This document shows, piece after piece, positions 1-7,862 of a DNA stretch of 64,000 nucleotides. A program made the translations under genes and the position numbers. The notes below the pieces were generated by a model. The model worked only from the letters and a program-made list of their open reading frames with translations, searched no databases and was not told the origin of the DNA. How positions within the stretch are numbered: position 1 is the first letter of the stretch; each line of letters starts with the position of its first letter. The stretch is from assembly GCA_965243825.1 (NCBI GenBank), contig CBDEVT010000001.1, forward strand, positions 2,046,001 to 2,110,000, read 5' to 3'. The DNA is from JAJCYX01 sp965243825. GTDB lineage: Bacteria > Chloroflexota > Dehalococcoidia > Lucifugimonadales > Lucifugimonadaceae.

Positions 1-167
1 CCGCGCTCGAAGAGCACCGTACTCAAACCGCGAGAAGCGGCATCAAGTGCCGTATAGATTCCGGTCGCTCCTCCCCCGATCACGGCGATATCGAACGGAT
101 CATCCTTTGCATCGATGTAACTGAGCATCGACGCGCGTTCGAACGGGAGCGGTTGGATGTTTGACAT
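1..167 (-). CDS. FAD-dependent glycerol-3-phosphate dehydrogenase, N-terminal part
   Basis: Only the first 55 codons lie in the window; the gene runs off the left edge. The N-terminus carries a Rossmann dinucleotide-binding motif, GGGATG at residues 31-36, followed by ALDAASRGLSTVLFE. That order is typical of the GlpD family (quinone-linked oxidation of sn-glycerol-3-phosphate at the membrane). The N-terminal stretch RASMLSYI resembles the short helix that precedes the FAD domain in GlpD. The ATG at 165-167 has only a weak ribosome site. The gene is divergent from the gluconokinase. It could be another DAO-family oxidoreductase, because the substrate domain is not visible. Confidence 0.7.
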   Translation of the reverse strand, partial: MSNIQPLPFERASMLSYIDAKDDPFDIAVIGGGATGIYTALDAASRGLSTVLFER

Positions 168-281
168 TGCAAAAAGCCTAGCGGAATGACCGATAGTGAT
201 GGAACTTGCCTGGCGGCCATTATTTGCGCTGATGCTGTGACAGATGGCATCGTGAGATACTTCGAGTTCGTTAACAGGAGT

Positions 282-300
282 CGTTGCACATTCTGCAACG
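282..300. promoter_or_regulatory. 19-bp perfect palindrome, candidate operator
   Basis: CGTTGCA, a 5-base spacer, then TGCAACG: two perfect 7-base arms. It lies in the divergent region between the glycerol-3-phosphate dehydrogenase start (167) and the gluconokinase start (347), 46 bases before the latter. Size and symmetry fit a site for a LacI- or GntR-type regulator. The link to gluconate control is inference. Confidence 0.4.
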
Positions 301-346
301 TCGTTTCATTGATATCTGGACGAGAGCTGCAGGAAGTGGTCAGATC

Positions 347-1813
347 ATGAATGTGCTTGCTGTAGATATTGGCACTTCTTCGATAAAGGCCGGGCTCTAC
401 GACCAAAACGCAAATTCGATACCAGGTATCGACATCACAGTCGCCCACGAACAGGATATTTCGGGTGATGGGACTGCAGAGGAGCCGGTCGAGCGGATCG
501 TCGATGCGGTAGAACAGGCCATAGATGGTGTCCTGTCGCTAGTGAGCAACAAGAACCTGAAGATAGCGGCAGTTGCGATGGACTCTATGGCGTCCACTAT
601 TCTCGCAGTCGATATTGAAGGTGGGCCGCTCACACCTGTATTCACGTACGCAGACACTCGATCTGCCGAAGATGTTGAACTGTTGCGAATCGAACTGGAC
701 GAGTCTGCCGTTCACCGGCGAACAGGTGCAATGCAGCACACGTCTTATGTTCCAGGGCGGGTCAGGTGGTTGGAACGAACACAGCCCAGTATTGCGGAGA
801 AAGTAGCGCGCTGGGTCGACGTTTCAACTTACTTGCACACTCGATGGTTCGGTACTCAGGATGTTGCGTGCAGCTACTCGATCGCATCCTGGAGTGGATT
901 GCTGAATCGAAAGACGCTGGAGTGGGACCGAGATCTGTTAAGCCATTTAGGCCTGAGTGCTGAGAACCTGCCTCGATTGGCACCGTTTACTGAAATGCGA
1001 TCAGGACTGTGTGCCGAGTTCAGCAAGCGGTGGCCTGAACTGGCTGACGTGCCATTTTTGCCGGCTATCGGAGACGGTGCCGCGGTGAACATCGGAACTG
1101 GATGCGCCAGTCCGGTTCGAATTGCCCTGTCTGTCGGTACGACGAGCGCCATGCGGATTCTGACTGACGAGGATCCGATTGAGGTTCCCAATGGACTCTG
1201 GGCCTATCGCCTGGGTGCGGATTCCACGCTGGTTGGGGGAGCATTCAGCGAAGGCGGGCTTTTGGTCGAGTGGGCAAAGGACGTGCTGCAGCTACCGCCC
1301 CTTAGTCAGTTGGATTCTCAGCTTCAGAAGCAGAACGTTGCTGGACACGGTCTGTCTGTTTTGCCATTTCTGGCAGGTGAGCGTGCGACAGGCTGGTCAA
1401 CCCGCGCCACAGGTGTATTTGAAGGAATCCGCACATCCACAAGTTCCATCGAAATCATTCAAGCCCTGATGGAAGCGGTCAGCCTGCGCTTTGCGATGGT
1501 TGCCGAATTACTGCTGCCCGAACGGCCCGATGGGTTGGTGTTCGTAGCATCTGGCGGCGCGGTAAGAAGTTCGGAATGGTGGCTTCAGACAATGGCCAAC
1601 GCCCTCAATGCGCCAATTGCCGTCAATGAAGAAGAGCAGGGGACCAGTCGTGGCGCGGCGATACTTGCGCTGTATGCACTCGGAGAGATCGACTCACTTC
1701 ATTCGTTGCAGCCGAAAGTGTCAGCGACCTACTCTCCCCAGCAAGAAGCTGTTGTTGCACTGAGTCAAGCCGCGAGCCGGCAACGTGATCTCTACTCACG
1801 CCTACTCGGCTAG
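347..1813 (+). CDS. gntK: Gluconokinase, FGGY carbohydrate kinase family
   Basis: A 488-residue FGGY kinase that would phosphorylate gluconate to 6-phosphogluconate with ATP in the cytoplasm. The N-terminal phosphate motif VDIGTSSIKAGLYD opens the actin-like fold. The block PLTPVFTYADTRSAEDV is the pattern of FGGY gluconokinases rather than glycerol kinases. Later motifs are GDGAAVNIG, SVGTTSAMR and GGAVRSSEWWLQ. I chose the ATG at 347, not an in-frame start at 284, because AGGAAG lies 11 bases upstream and the FGGY fold begins immediately. The product feeds the gnd gene further right. A palindrome upstream may be its operator. Another FGGY substrate cannot be excluded. Confidence 0.8.
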   Translation: MNVLAVDIGTSSIKAGLYDQNANSIPGIDITVAHEQDISGDGTAEEPVERIVDAVEQAIDGVLSLVSNKNLKIAAVAMDSMASTILAVDIEGGPLTPVFTYADTRSAEDVELLRIELDESAVHRRTGAMQHTSYVPGRVRWLERTQPSIAEKVARWVDVSTYLHTRWFGTQDVACSYSIASWSGLLNRKTLEWDRDLLSHLGLSAENLPRLAPFTEMRSGLCAEFSKRWPELADVPFLPAIGDGAAVNIGTGCASPVRIALSVGTTSAMRILTDEDPIEVPNGLWAYRLGADSTLVGGAFSEGGLLVEWAKDVLQLPPLSQLDSQLQKQNVAGHGLSVLPFLAGERATGWSTRATGVFEGIRTSTSSIEIIQALMEAVSLRFAMVAELLLPERPDGLVFVASGGAVRSSEWWLQTMANALNAPIAVNEEEQGTSRGAAILALYALGEIDSLHSLQPKVSATYSPQQEAVVALSQAASRQRDLYSRLLG

Positions 1814-2024
1814 CACGGCCGGATAAATTCCATTCGATATTTGAGCCACTCGAACCGCGAGATCGTGGACCGCTCAGTCCGTCCAGATTAGCCGTGCGGT
1901 GCAGTCGTTTGGGATCTCGCTTTCTAGGATGAAATCTGTCCAAGCCGCCATCTGTCGCCATACCGTCGACTGGCCGGGTTACGCGTCCTACGACCAAGCC
2001 GAAATTTAGCTGCGGGTAGAATCA

Positions 2025-2411
2025 ATGACACAGTCCATCCAGTTCATGAGCAGTGTTGAACACATAATGACACCCCCTGTGACCGTCGTATCTCCTCACG
2101 ACTCTGCCGAAGACGCTCGGGCCGCGATACAGGCGAATGACGGTGATCCCGTCGCCGTTGTCACTTCTGACAACCAGCTCAACGGCATTGTGTCCGCAGA
2201 TGCGGTGCTGTTCGATGGACCTTCTACGGTCGGGCAGTTGTCCACCACACCTCGAATGACCGTCACGCCGCATGAGTCCGCATTTTCTGTCGTGTCCCGG
2301 ATGCTCCGAAGGCGCATAGACTGGGTACCGGTTCTTCAGGAAGGTAAGCTCGTTGGCACCATCTCCCGGAAGGGCGTGATGTCTGCGTTTGGAGAGACCT
2401 ACGCCGGCTAA
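2025..2411 (+). CDS. CBS-domain pair protein
   Basis: A 128-residue protein made almost entirely of two CBS motifs (about residues 10-60 and 68-122). The first has the hallmark opening VEHIMTPPVTVVSPHDSAED and the second has RMTVTPHESAFSVVSRMLRR. Stand-alone CBS pairs usually bind adenine nucleotides and regulate a partner protein; no partner domain is present here. It is transcribed toward the zwf operon, and its stop overlaps the 3' end of the small minus-strand gene next to it by a few bases. A second ATG eight codons in is an alternative start. Confidence 0.8.
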   Translation: MTQSIQFMSSVEHIMTPPVTVVSPHDSAEDARAAIQANDGDPVAVVTSDNQLNGIVSADAVLFDGPSTVGQLSTTPRMTVTPHESAFSVVSRMLRRRIDWVPVLQEGKLVGTISRKGVMSAFGETYAG

Positions 2412-2659
2412 CCGCCGCGTGGTGCATGCTCATCCGAGTGACGGTCTCTTCTCTCAGCGAGTAGTTCGTTAGCGGTGTTGCGTATTGATTCGACTGATTC
2501 CTCGAGCCTGAGGAAAACGTGCTCCGGTGAAGCTTCGACAGCATGTATCCAGTCGAAAAGCCGTTCCAACTCGCGTTCCAGTTCCGCAGCTGTCATCATG
2601 CGTGGCTGAAGTGATGTGATATCCGGTGGCTCTGGTATTTGCCGTTCTTCTTTACTCAT
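2408..2659 (-). CDS. Small helical protein downstream of zwf
   Basis: An 83-residue protein of unknown function. Its ATG lies inside the last codons of zwf, so the two genes overlap by eight bases and are probably translationally coupled. The sequence is strongly charged with a predicted helical middle (AAELERELERLFDWIHAVEA) and a basic, Gly-ending tail. No signal peptide, membrane segment or metal motif is visible. It is last in the gnd-zwf run, so a role with glucose-6-phosphate dehydrogenase is possible. It shows no resemblance I recognise to OpcA, the known G6PDH assembly factor. Confidence 0.6.
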   Translation of the reverse strand: MSKEERQIPEPPDITSLQPRMMTAAELERELERLFDWIHAVEASPEHVFLRLEESVESIRNTANELLAERRDRHSDEHAPRGG

Positions 2660-4109
2660 CTGCATTGTGCAAATGCCATGTGCGCTGAGATCCAAGAAAC
2701 TCTTCAGCCGCCGTGGGTCCCATTGACCCTTTGTCGTATGGATAGAGCTGTGATTTCAGCGAGTTCTCCCAGGACTTTACGAACGGATCAATGATTTGCC
2801 AGGAGAGTTCGATCTCGTCACTTCTCGTGAACAGAGATTGATCACCTTCGATGGCATCTAGCAACAGGCGTTCGTACGAATCGCGAATCACCTGCGGCGG
2901 AAAGTGATAGATCAAACGCTCTGGAGCTGTTCCCATACGGGTGCCGGGCTTTTTGTTTTCGAAAGTGAGATGCACACCTTCATGCGGTTGTATCGATATC
3001 TGTAAAAGGTTCGGCGTCACTTCCGGACCGTGGGTTTCGAAGATGGTGTGAGGTGGCGGTCTGAACTGGACGGATATCTCAGACGATTTTTCAGCCAGGG
3101 CTTTGCCAGAGCGAAGGTAAAAAGGCACTCCCTGCCAACGCCAGTTGTTGACGTTTAGCCTTATCGCCCCGTAGGTCGCTGTGCTCGAAGAACTCTCGAC
3201 TCCTTCTTCGTCCCGATAGCCTTCGTACTGGCCTCTGACAGAGTTCTCGGCCGCAGATTCGCTTCCGTACTTCCTGACGGACTGCAGGACTTTCGCTTTC
3301 TCGTCGCGGAGTGCATTCGCTCCACTGGTGGCAGGAGGCTCCATCGCCACTAAGGCCATGAGTTGAAGCAGATGGCTCTGCATCATGTCTCGCAGCACAC
3401 CAGACTGATCGTAGTAGCCCGCCCGTCCTGCCGTATCCACGCTCTCAAGTACCGAGATTTGCACATGATCAACGTAGTGACGATTCCACACAGGCTCGAA
3501 AATGGTGTTGGCAAAACGGAACACGAGCAGGTTTTGCACAGTCTCTTTGCCCAGATAGTGATCAATACGGAACACTTGAGACTCGTTGAGCACCGAATGA
3601 ACTACTTCGTTTAGTTCTCGAGCAGACTCAAGATCGGTGCCAAACGGCTTTTCAATTACCACTCGCCTGTAACCGCTGTCCTCAACAAGCATCTTGCAGC
3701 GACCCAGAGCCTCAAGCGTGTCGGAATACAGTGAAGGCGCAAGTGCCATGTAGTACAAACGGTTGTCAGCGTCTCCGTCTTCGCAGTAATTTGCAATTGC
3801 CTTGTCTATCTTCTTCAGCGAGGCATCTTCGGTAGAGCTTCCGCCTATGTAGGTCACTTTGCCGACGAACTCTTCCCATGCCGCTGAGTCTTCACCAACA
3901 ATGTCCCTTGCCGCTTCAGCAAGACTTTCTCGAAAGGCCTCATCAGTCATTTCTGATCGTGAAACGCCGACGAACTGGCACATCTGCGGAAGGACACCAG
4001 TTTTGTGAAGATGGAACAGTGCAGGCGCCAGCTTGCGGTGGGTCAGGTCCCCGGATGCGCCGAAGATGACCACGGTTAGCCGTTCTTTTCCGCTACTACT
4101 ACCGGCCAT
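2652..4109 (-). CDS. zwf: Glucose-6-phosphate 1-dehydrogenase
   Basis: A 485-residue enzyme oxidising glucose-6-phosphate to 6-phosphogluconolactone, the entry to the oxidative pentose phosphate pathway. The NADP motif FGASGDLTHRKLAPALF is at the N-terminus. The active-site signature RIDHYLGKETVQN follows near residue 190, and VVIEKPFGTDLESA is also conserved. Length matches the family. I take the ATG at 4109, preceded by AGGAAGAG, although the frame is open further upstream. This start overlaps the gnd stop by about 11 bases, which fits a gnd-zwf operon. Confidence 0.95.
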   Translation of the reverse strand: MAGSSSGKERLTVVIFGASGDLTHRKLAPALFHLHKTGVLPQMCQFVGVSRSEMTDEAFRESLAEAARDIVGEDSAAWEEFVGKVTYIGGSSTEDASLKKIDKAIANYCEDGDADNRLYYMALAPSLYSDTLEALGRCKMLVEDSGYRRVVIEKPFGTDLESARELNEVVHSVLNESQVFRIDHYLGKETVQNLLVFRFANTIFEPVWNRHYVDHVQISVLESVDTAGRAGYYDQSGVLRDMMQSHLLQLMALVAMEPPATSGANALRDEKAKVLQSVRKYGSESAAENSVRGQYEGYRDEEGVESSSSTATYGAIRLNVNNWRWQGVPFYLRSGKALAEKSSEISVQFRPPPHTIFETHGPEVTPNLLQISIQPHEGVHLTFENKKPGTRMGTAPERLIYHFPPQVIRDSYERLLLDAIEGDQSLFTRSDEIELSWQIIDPFVKSWENSLKSQLYPYDKGSMGPTAAEEFLGSQRTWHLHNADE

Positions 4110-5013
4110 CGCTCTTCCTGACTGCATGGCCTCCGAACGCATTGCGCATGGCGGCAAGGGCACGTCCTCCCAGCGGGTTCTCCTGCCGGGAACGGAATCT
4201 CATCTGTAATGCCAGTGCGATAACCGGAGCTGGTACTGCTAACTCAACGGAGGCGTCAACTGTCCAACGGCCTTCACCGGAATCGTCGACGTAAGAGGTC
4301 AATTGCTCCAGTTTCGGGTCGTCTGAGAACTCATCAGAGGTCAGTTCAAGTAGCCATGAACGGATGACCGATCCGTGTTCCCAGTTCTTGGCGATTGCGC
4401 CCAGGTCAAGCCCGAACTCCTCTTTCGCTGCCAGAAGCTCAAAGCCCTCTGCATAGGCTTGCATCATCCCGTATTCGATGCCGTTATGGATCATCTTGGT
4501 GTAGTGTCCCGAACCGGACGGACCAACGTAGAGCCCACCGTTGTTTTCAGGTGGGGCCAGTGTCTTGAAAATTGGCAGGTTGCGTTCGTAGACTTCCCTC
4601 GTTCCGCCGATGGTCAGGCAGTATCCGTTGTCGAGCCCCCAGACGCCTCCGCTGGTGCCGCAATCCAGGTAGTCGATACCTGACTCTGAGAGTAACTCGC
4701 CGCGACGGATCGACTCTTTGTAGTTAGAGTTACCACCGTCGATTACCGTGTCCCCACTGGTTAGGATCTCGGCGAGTGATTCAACAGTTTTCTGCGTGAT
4801 TTCGCCGGCTGGAACCATCACCCAGACTGTCCGCGGCGTTTCAAGCTTCTCAATCAGTTCACCGAGAGAATTTGCACCCGTAGCGCCTTCACCAACGAGT
4901 CTAGAAACTGCGTCCTGATTCGGATCGAAGGCAACAATCTCGTGCCCATCACGCATCAGTCTGGCAGCCATGTTGCCGCCCATTCTGCCAAGCCCGACCA
5001 TTCCGATCTTCAT
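4099..5013 (-). CDS. gnd: 6-phosphogluconate dehydrogenase, short (YqeC/GndA-type) form
   Basis: A 304-residue decarboxylating dehydrogenase converting 6-phosphogluconate to ribulose-5-phosphate. It opens with GLGRMGGNMAARL (Rossmann motif) and carries DGGNSNYKES, CGTSGGVWGLDNGYCL and KMIHNGIEYGMM, the substrate and catalytic Lys region. The length is that of the short-chain 6PGDH class rather than the 470-residue E. coli type; many members of this class prefer NAD. A GGAG-type ribosome site sits before the ATG. It is the first gene of the gnd-zwf operon. Confidence 0.92.
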   Translation of the reverse strand: MKIGMVGLGRMGGNMAARLMRDGHEIVAFDPNQDAVSRLVGEGATGANSLGELIEKLETPRTVWVMVPAGEITQKTVESLAEILTSGDTVIDGGNSNYKESIRRGELLSESGIDYLDCGTSGGVWGLDNGYCLTIGGTREVYERNLPIFKTLAPPENNGGLYVGPSGSGHYTKMIHNGIEYGMMQAYAEGFELLAAKEEFGLDLGAIAKNWEHGSVIRSWLLELTSDEFSDDPKLEQLTSYVDDSGEGRWTVDASVELAVPAPVIALALQMRFRSRQENPLGGRALAAMRNAFGGHAVRKSDGR

Positions 5014-5137
5014 GTGTTCATCTCCAGACAGCGAGGGGTCGCAGGAGTTGTGTTTTGACAGTTCGTTATCAAGGACCGTGAGACCGGACGAATACGGCTG
5101 AACCCACCGGCTTGGGTACCAGATGAGGGTAACAGTA

Positions 5138-5875
5138 CTAGTTTGCTATTCGTCGCAGGACGGTCTCATTCAGATCATTCGGGTCCTGAACAATCCACCG
5201 TTGATCGAGTCCTGGTTCGTTTCGTAGCGTCTCTTTTGAGAACTCAGTCGCAACACATATCCACCTTGCGCCTGACGCATCTGCAGCTAGTGCTCCTCTT
5301 GCAGAATCCTCTACAACTAGAGTTTCACCGGGAGTTACTTCGAGCCGTTCCATAGCGAGGAGGAATGCTTCAGGTGAAGGCTTTGGCTGCTCAACCTGAT
5401 CCACTCCGACGATTGTTTCAACTATGTCCGAAATTCCAATGGAGTCTAGAACGCGTCGAGCCTCGGATGAGAATGACATTGTCGCAACACCAACGGAGAG
5501 ATTGTCTCCGTGGGCGGATCTGGCAAGCTCAATGTTGTGTGGATAGATTAGCGATCTGAGATTTGCTGCGGTGCCGAACCGCTTGACGTATATCTTCATG
5601 CGAAGCCGATGCATTGCCTCAATCGGTGTTTCACCTACGCTCTGCTCGGCGAGAATCGATTCCAAGCTGAATCTTTCGATCATCGCTTTGCATACAGCGA
5701 GGTCCGTTGCGCCGACTATGGAGCGATACAGTTCGATAGCATCCGCCACTGGTCGGCCATGACCCGTCAGCTGACCGATCAGTTCAGCGTAAGCTTCCGC
5801 TTTAAGGTGCTCGGTTTCGAGTAGAGTTCCGTCCAGATCGAAGACAATGGCGCGGATATTGCTCGATTCAAACAT
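5138..5875 (-). CDS. HAD-superfamily phosphatase, beta-phosphoglucomutase-like
   Basis: A 245-residue haloacid-dehalogenase-like hydrolase. Motif I is FDLDGTLLET near residue 12, with the nucleophile Asp and acid-base Asp. Motif II lies in VGVATMSFS, motif III Lys in QPKPSPEAF, and motif IV in VVEDSARGALAA. A helical cap lies between motifs I and II, as in subfamily IA phosphatases and beta-phosphoglucomutases. The substrate is probably a small phosphorylated sugar such as phosphoglycolate or a hexose phosphate; the sequence does not decide. It is co-oriented with the gnd-zwf operon but separated by about 120 bases. Confidence 0.8.
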   Translation of the reverse strand: MFESSNIRAIVFDLDGTLLETEHLKAEAYAELIGQLTGHGRPVADAIELYRSIVGATDLAVCKAMIERFSLESILAEQSVGETPIEAMHRLRMKIYVKRFGTAANLRSLIYPHNIELARSAHGDNLSVGVATMSFSSEARRVLDSIGISDIVETIVGVDQVEQPKPSPEAFLLAMERLEVTPGETLVVEDSARGALAADASGARWICVATEFSKETLRNEPGLDQRWIVQDPNDLNETVLRRIAN

Positions 5876-5899
5876 CAGGCAATTGTCGGAATCGGCACG

Positions 5900-6682
5900 C
5901 TATGACTTGAGCCACTGATCAGCCCAGCCCAGGCTGCTGACGGTTTCGCCAAGTGGGGCATATTCACACCCGACCCAACCTCGGTATCCGATCTCGTCGA
6001 GGTACGGCAGCAGGTAACCGTAGTTGATCTCACCAGTGCCGGGTTCATGTCTGCCGGGAGTATCAGCGAGTTGTATGTGCGCGATCAAGTCGAGGTTCTC
6101 TCTCACGGTAGGCGCGAGATCGCCTTCCATGATCTGCATATGGTAGAAGTCGTACTGGATGAAGAGGTTGGGGTGCCCGACTTCTTCGATCAGATCGCGA
6201 GTTTGACTGGTCGTGTGGATGAAGAAACCGGGCTGATCTCGTGTGTTGATGGCCTCTATCAGTCCCTTAACACCTACGGACTCCAGCTGATCAGCTGCAT
6301 AGCGCAGGTTGCTGACAAGCGTGGCTCTGGCCTCTTCCGGCGAGACGTCCTCTGGCAGCGGGCCGACGCCTACGTTGACACCTATACAACCTAATGCGGC
6401 GGCGTACTCTACTCCCTGGGCAACCCGTTCCTTGTAGAGATCTGTACGGTCAGGCCTGAGTGGAATGTTCTGTTTCTCGGTATCCGGGTCGCTCATAGGC
6501 ATGTTGATGATCACATGCTTGAGCTCGTTCTTCTCCAGGCGTTCAACGATCTGTTCTGCAGGTATAGAGTATGGACTCTGTAGTTCTACGCCCTTGAAAC
6601 CAGCTTTCGCGGCGGCGTTATATCTGTCGAGCACACTCAGTTCGTTGAACATGAACTGGAGATTCGCTTCGAGTCTTGGCAT
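5900..6682 (-). CDS. Hydroxypyruvate isomerase-like TIM barrel (paralog 1)
   Basis: A 260-residue xylose-isomerase-like TIM-barrel protein of the Hyi/OtnI type, which interconverts hydroxypyruvate and tartronate semialdehyde or related 2-keto sugar acids. It has the family's NLQFMFNE opening, GFKGVELQSPY, the metal-site strand QYDFYHMQIMEGD, and the closing ADTPGRHEPGTGEINY and GWVGCEYAP. A second copy lies at 7038-7817. This copy has EAINTRDQPGFF, where the other has EPLNTVDAPGFF, so the two may differ in substrate. Confidence 0.78.
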   Translation of the reverse strand: MPRLEANLQFMFNELSVLDRYNAAAKAGFKGVELQSPYSIPAEQIVERLEKNELKHVIINMPMSDPDTEKQNIPLRPDRTDLYKERVAQGVEYAAALGCIGVNVGVGPLPEDVSPEEARATLVSNLRYAADQLESVGVKGLIEAINTRDQPGFFIHTTSQTRDLIEEVGHPNLFIQYDFYHMQIMEGDLAPTVRENLDLIAHIQLADTPGRHEPGTGEINYGYLLPYLDEIGYRGWVGCEYAPLGETVSSLGWADQWLKS

Positions 6683-6776
6683 AAGAAATATGGACGCTGA
6701 TTGGCGCTGGATCGGCGGTTACAGCTGTGGCTGAGCTCTGTGTTAAGTCAACCCTGGAGAATCTGTTCGAAAATGT

Positions 6777-6857
6777 TCAGGCGTCGATCTGCGAAATCGC
6801 CACGAGCACAAGAACGATCGAAATAATGAACGAAAGAATCACCGCGGCGGTGACCAT
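6777..6857 (-). CDS. Candidate 26-residue single-span membrane protein
   Basis: A tiny ORF inside the 355-base gap between the two hydroxypyruvate-isomerase paralogs. AAGGAG lies eight bases before the ATG, a better ribosome site than many full-length genes here have. The peptide is almost entirely one hydrophobic helix (VILSFIISIVLVLVAIS) ending in a short polar tail, QIDA. The rest of the gap shows only a short CGGTTC/GAACCG hairpin at 6888-6902, upstream of this ORF. No homology is claimed. A chance reading frame is possible, but composition and ribosome site both favour a real small membrane protein. Confidence 0.45.
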   Translation of the reverse strand: MVTAAVILSFIISIVLVLVAISQIDA

Positions 6858-7037
6858 CAGCTGCTCCTTCAAAGATATAGCGTAGCGCGGTTCGGTGAAC
6901 CGGGCCGATCACAATTCCTAGAACCCGCAAAGGATACTCTGTAACAGTGCCAGATGCGAGAGTATGACGAGGCGAGTCGCTATCCTTCTGGTGTGGATAC
7001 CAACGTTCTTCAGACTACCGTGGGACCATGCCGTGAA

Positions 7038-7817
7038 CTAGAGGTATCGCTGAGCCCAGGTCAGTCCGGCAACCGTGTCTTCAGCCGGCTTGTACTCGCA
7101 ACCTATCCAACCATCGTAGCCGCTGTCGTCAATGTGCTGCAGGACGTTCGGGTAATTGATCTCGCCTGTTCCCGGTTCATTGCGACCCGGATTATCCGCT
7201 ATCTGGAAATGGCCGATCCGATCAGCGTGGTTATCAATAGTCCGCATTAGATCGCCTTCCATGATCTGCATGTGGTAAACGTCATACTGCAACCTGAGAT
7301 TAGAGGGCGCACCGGCGGCATCGATAAGTGCCAGAGCGTGGTCGGTCTTTGTAACGAAAAACCCTGGTGCATCAACTGTGTTCAGCGGCTCAAGCAAAAC
7401 GTTAATCCCGTGCGGGTCTGCTTGCTCTGATGCGAACTTGAGGTTGGACACGAGGGTTTCTTCCAGGGCTTCTGCGGAAGCACCAGCCGGAGTTAAACCG
7501 GCAAGCACTGTAAGGCGCTTGCAGTTCAGCGTCTTCGCATATTCGAGAGCCTGCCCGACGCCATCCTGAAACTCCCCTTGCCTGTCAGGCTGTATAGCGA
7601 TTCCTCGCTCCCCACCAGCAAAATCCCCGGCTGGAAAGTCGAACAAGACTTGCTCCAGCCCGTTATTAGCGATCTGTTCTGCGATCTGATCAGCAGGGAA
7701 GTCGTATGGGAACAGGTACTCGACGCCTTTGAACCCGGCCCTGGCCGCAGCACCAAACCGGTCCATGAAATCGACTTCGTTGAACATCATCGATAGGTTC
7801 GCTGCAAGTTTCGGCAC
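7038..7817 (-). CDS. hyi: Hydroxypyruvate isomerase (paralog 2)
   Basis: A 259-residue TIM-barrel isomerase closest to canonical Hyi of the glyoxylate/glycerate route. It shows NLSMMFNEVDFMDRF, GFKGVEYLFPYDFPA, LLEPLNTVDAPGFF (Glu metal ligand), LQYDVYHMQIMEGD and ADNPGRNEPGTGEINYP. It resembles the 5900-6682 protein along its whole length, so the pair arose by duplication. The downstream 2-hydroxyacid dehydrogenase (53.7 kb) and the glycerate-type pathway are not adjacent, so the physiological substrate is inferred from family only. Confidence 0.83.
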   Translation of the reverse strand: MPKLAANLSMMFNEVDFMDRFGAAARAGFKGVEYLFPYDFPADQIAEQIANNGLEQVLFDFPAGDFAGGERGIAIQPDRQGEFQDGVGQALEYAKTLNCKRLTVLAGLTPAGASAEALEETLVSNLKFASEQADPHGINVLLEPLNTVDAPGFFVTKTDHALALIDAAGAPSNLRLQYDVYHMQIMEGDLMRTIDNHADRIGHFQIADNPGRNEPGTGEINYPNVLQHIDDSGYDGWIGCEYKPAEDTVAGLTWAQRYL

Positions 7818-7862
7818 TTTGATCGTCTTTCTGAATGTGGTTGGTGATTTTCGGTGTCTAGG

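Noticed and set aside
1929..2009. 26-codon plus-strand frame before the CBS gene
   Set aside because: AGG lies directly against the ATG, leaving no room for ribosome binding, and the peptide has no helix or motif. Judged to be chance.
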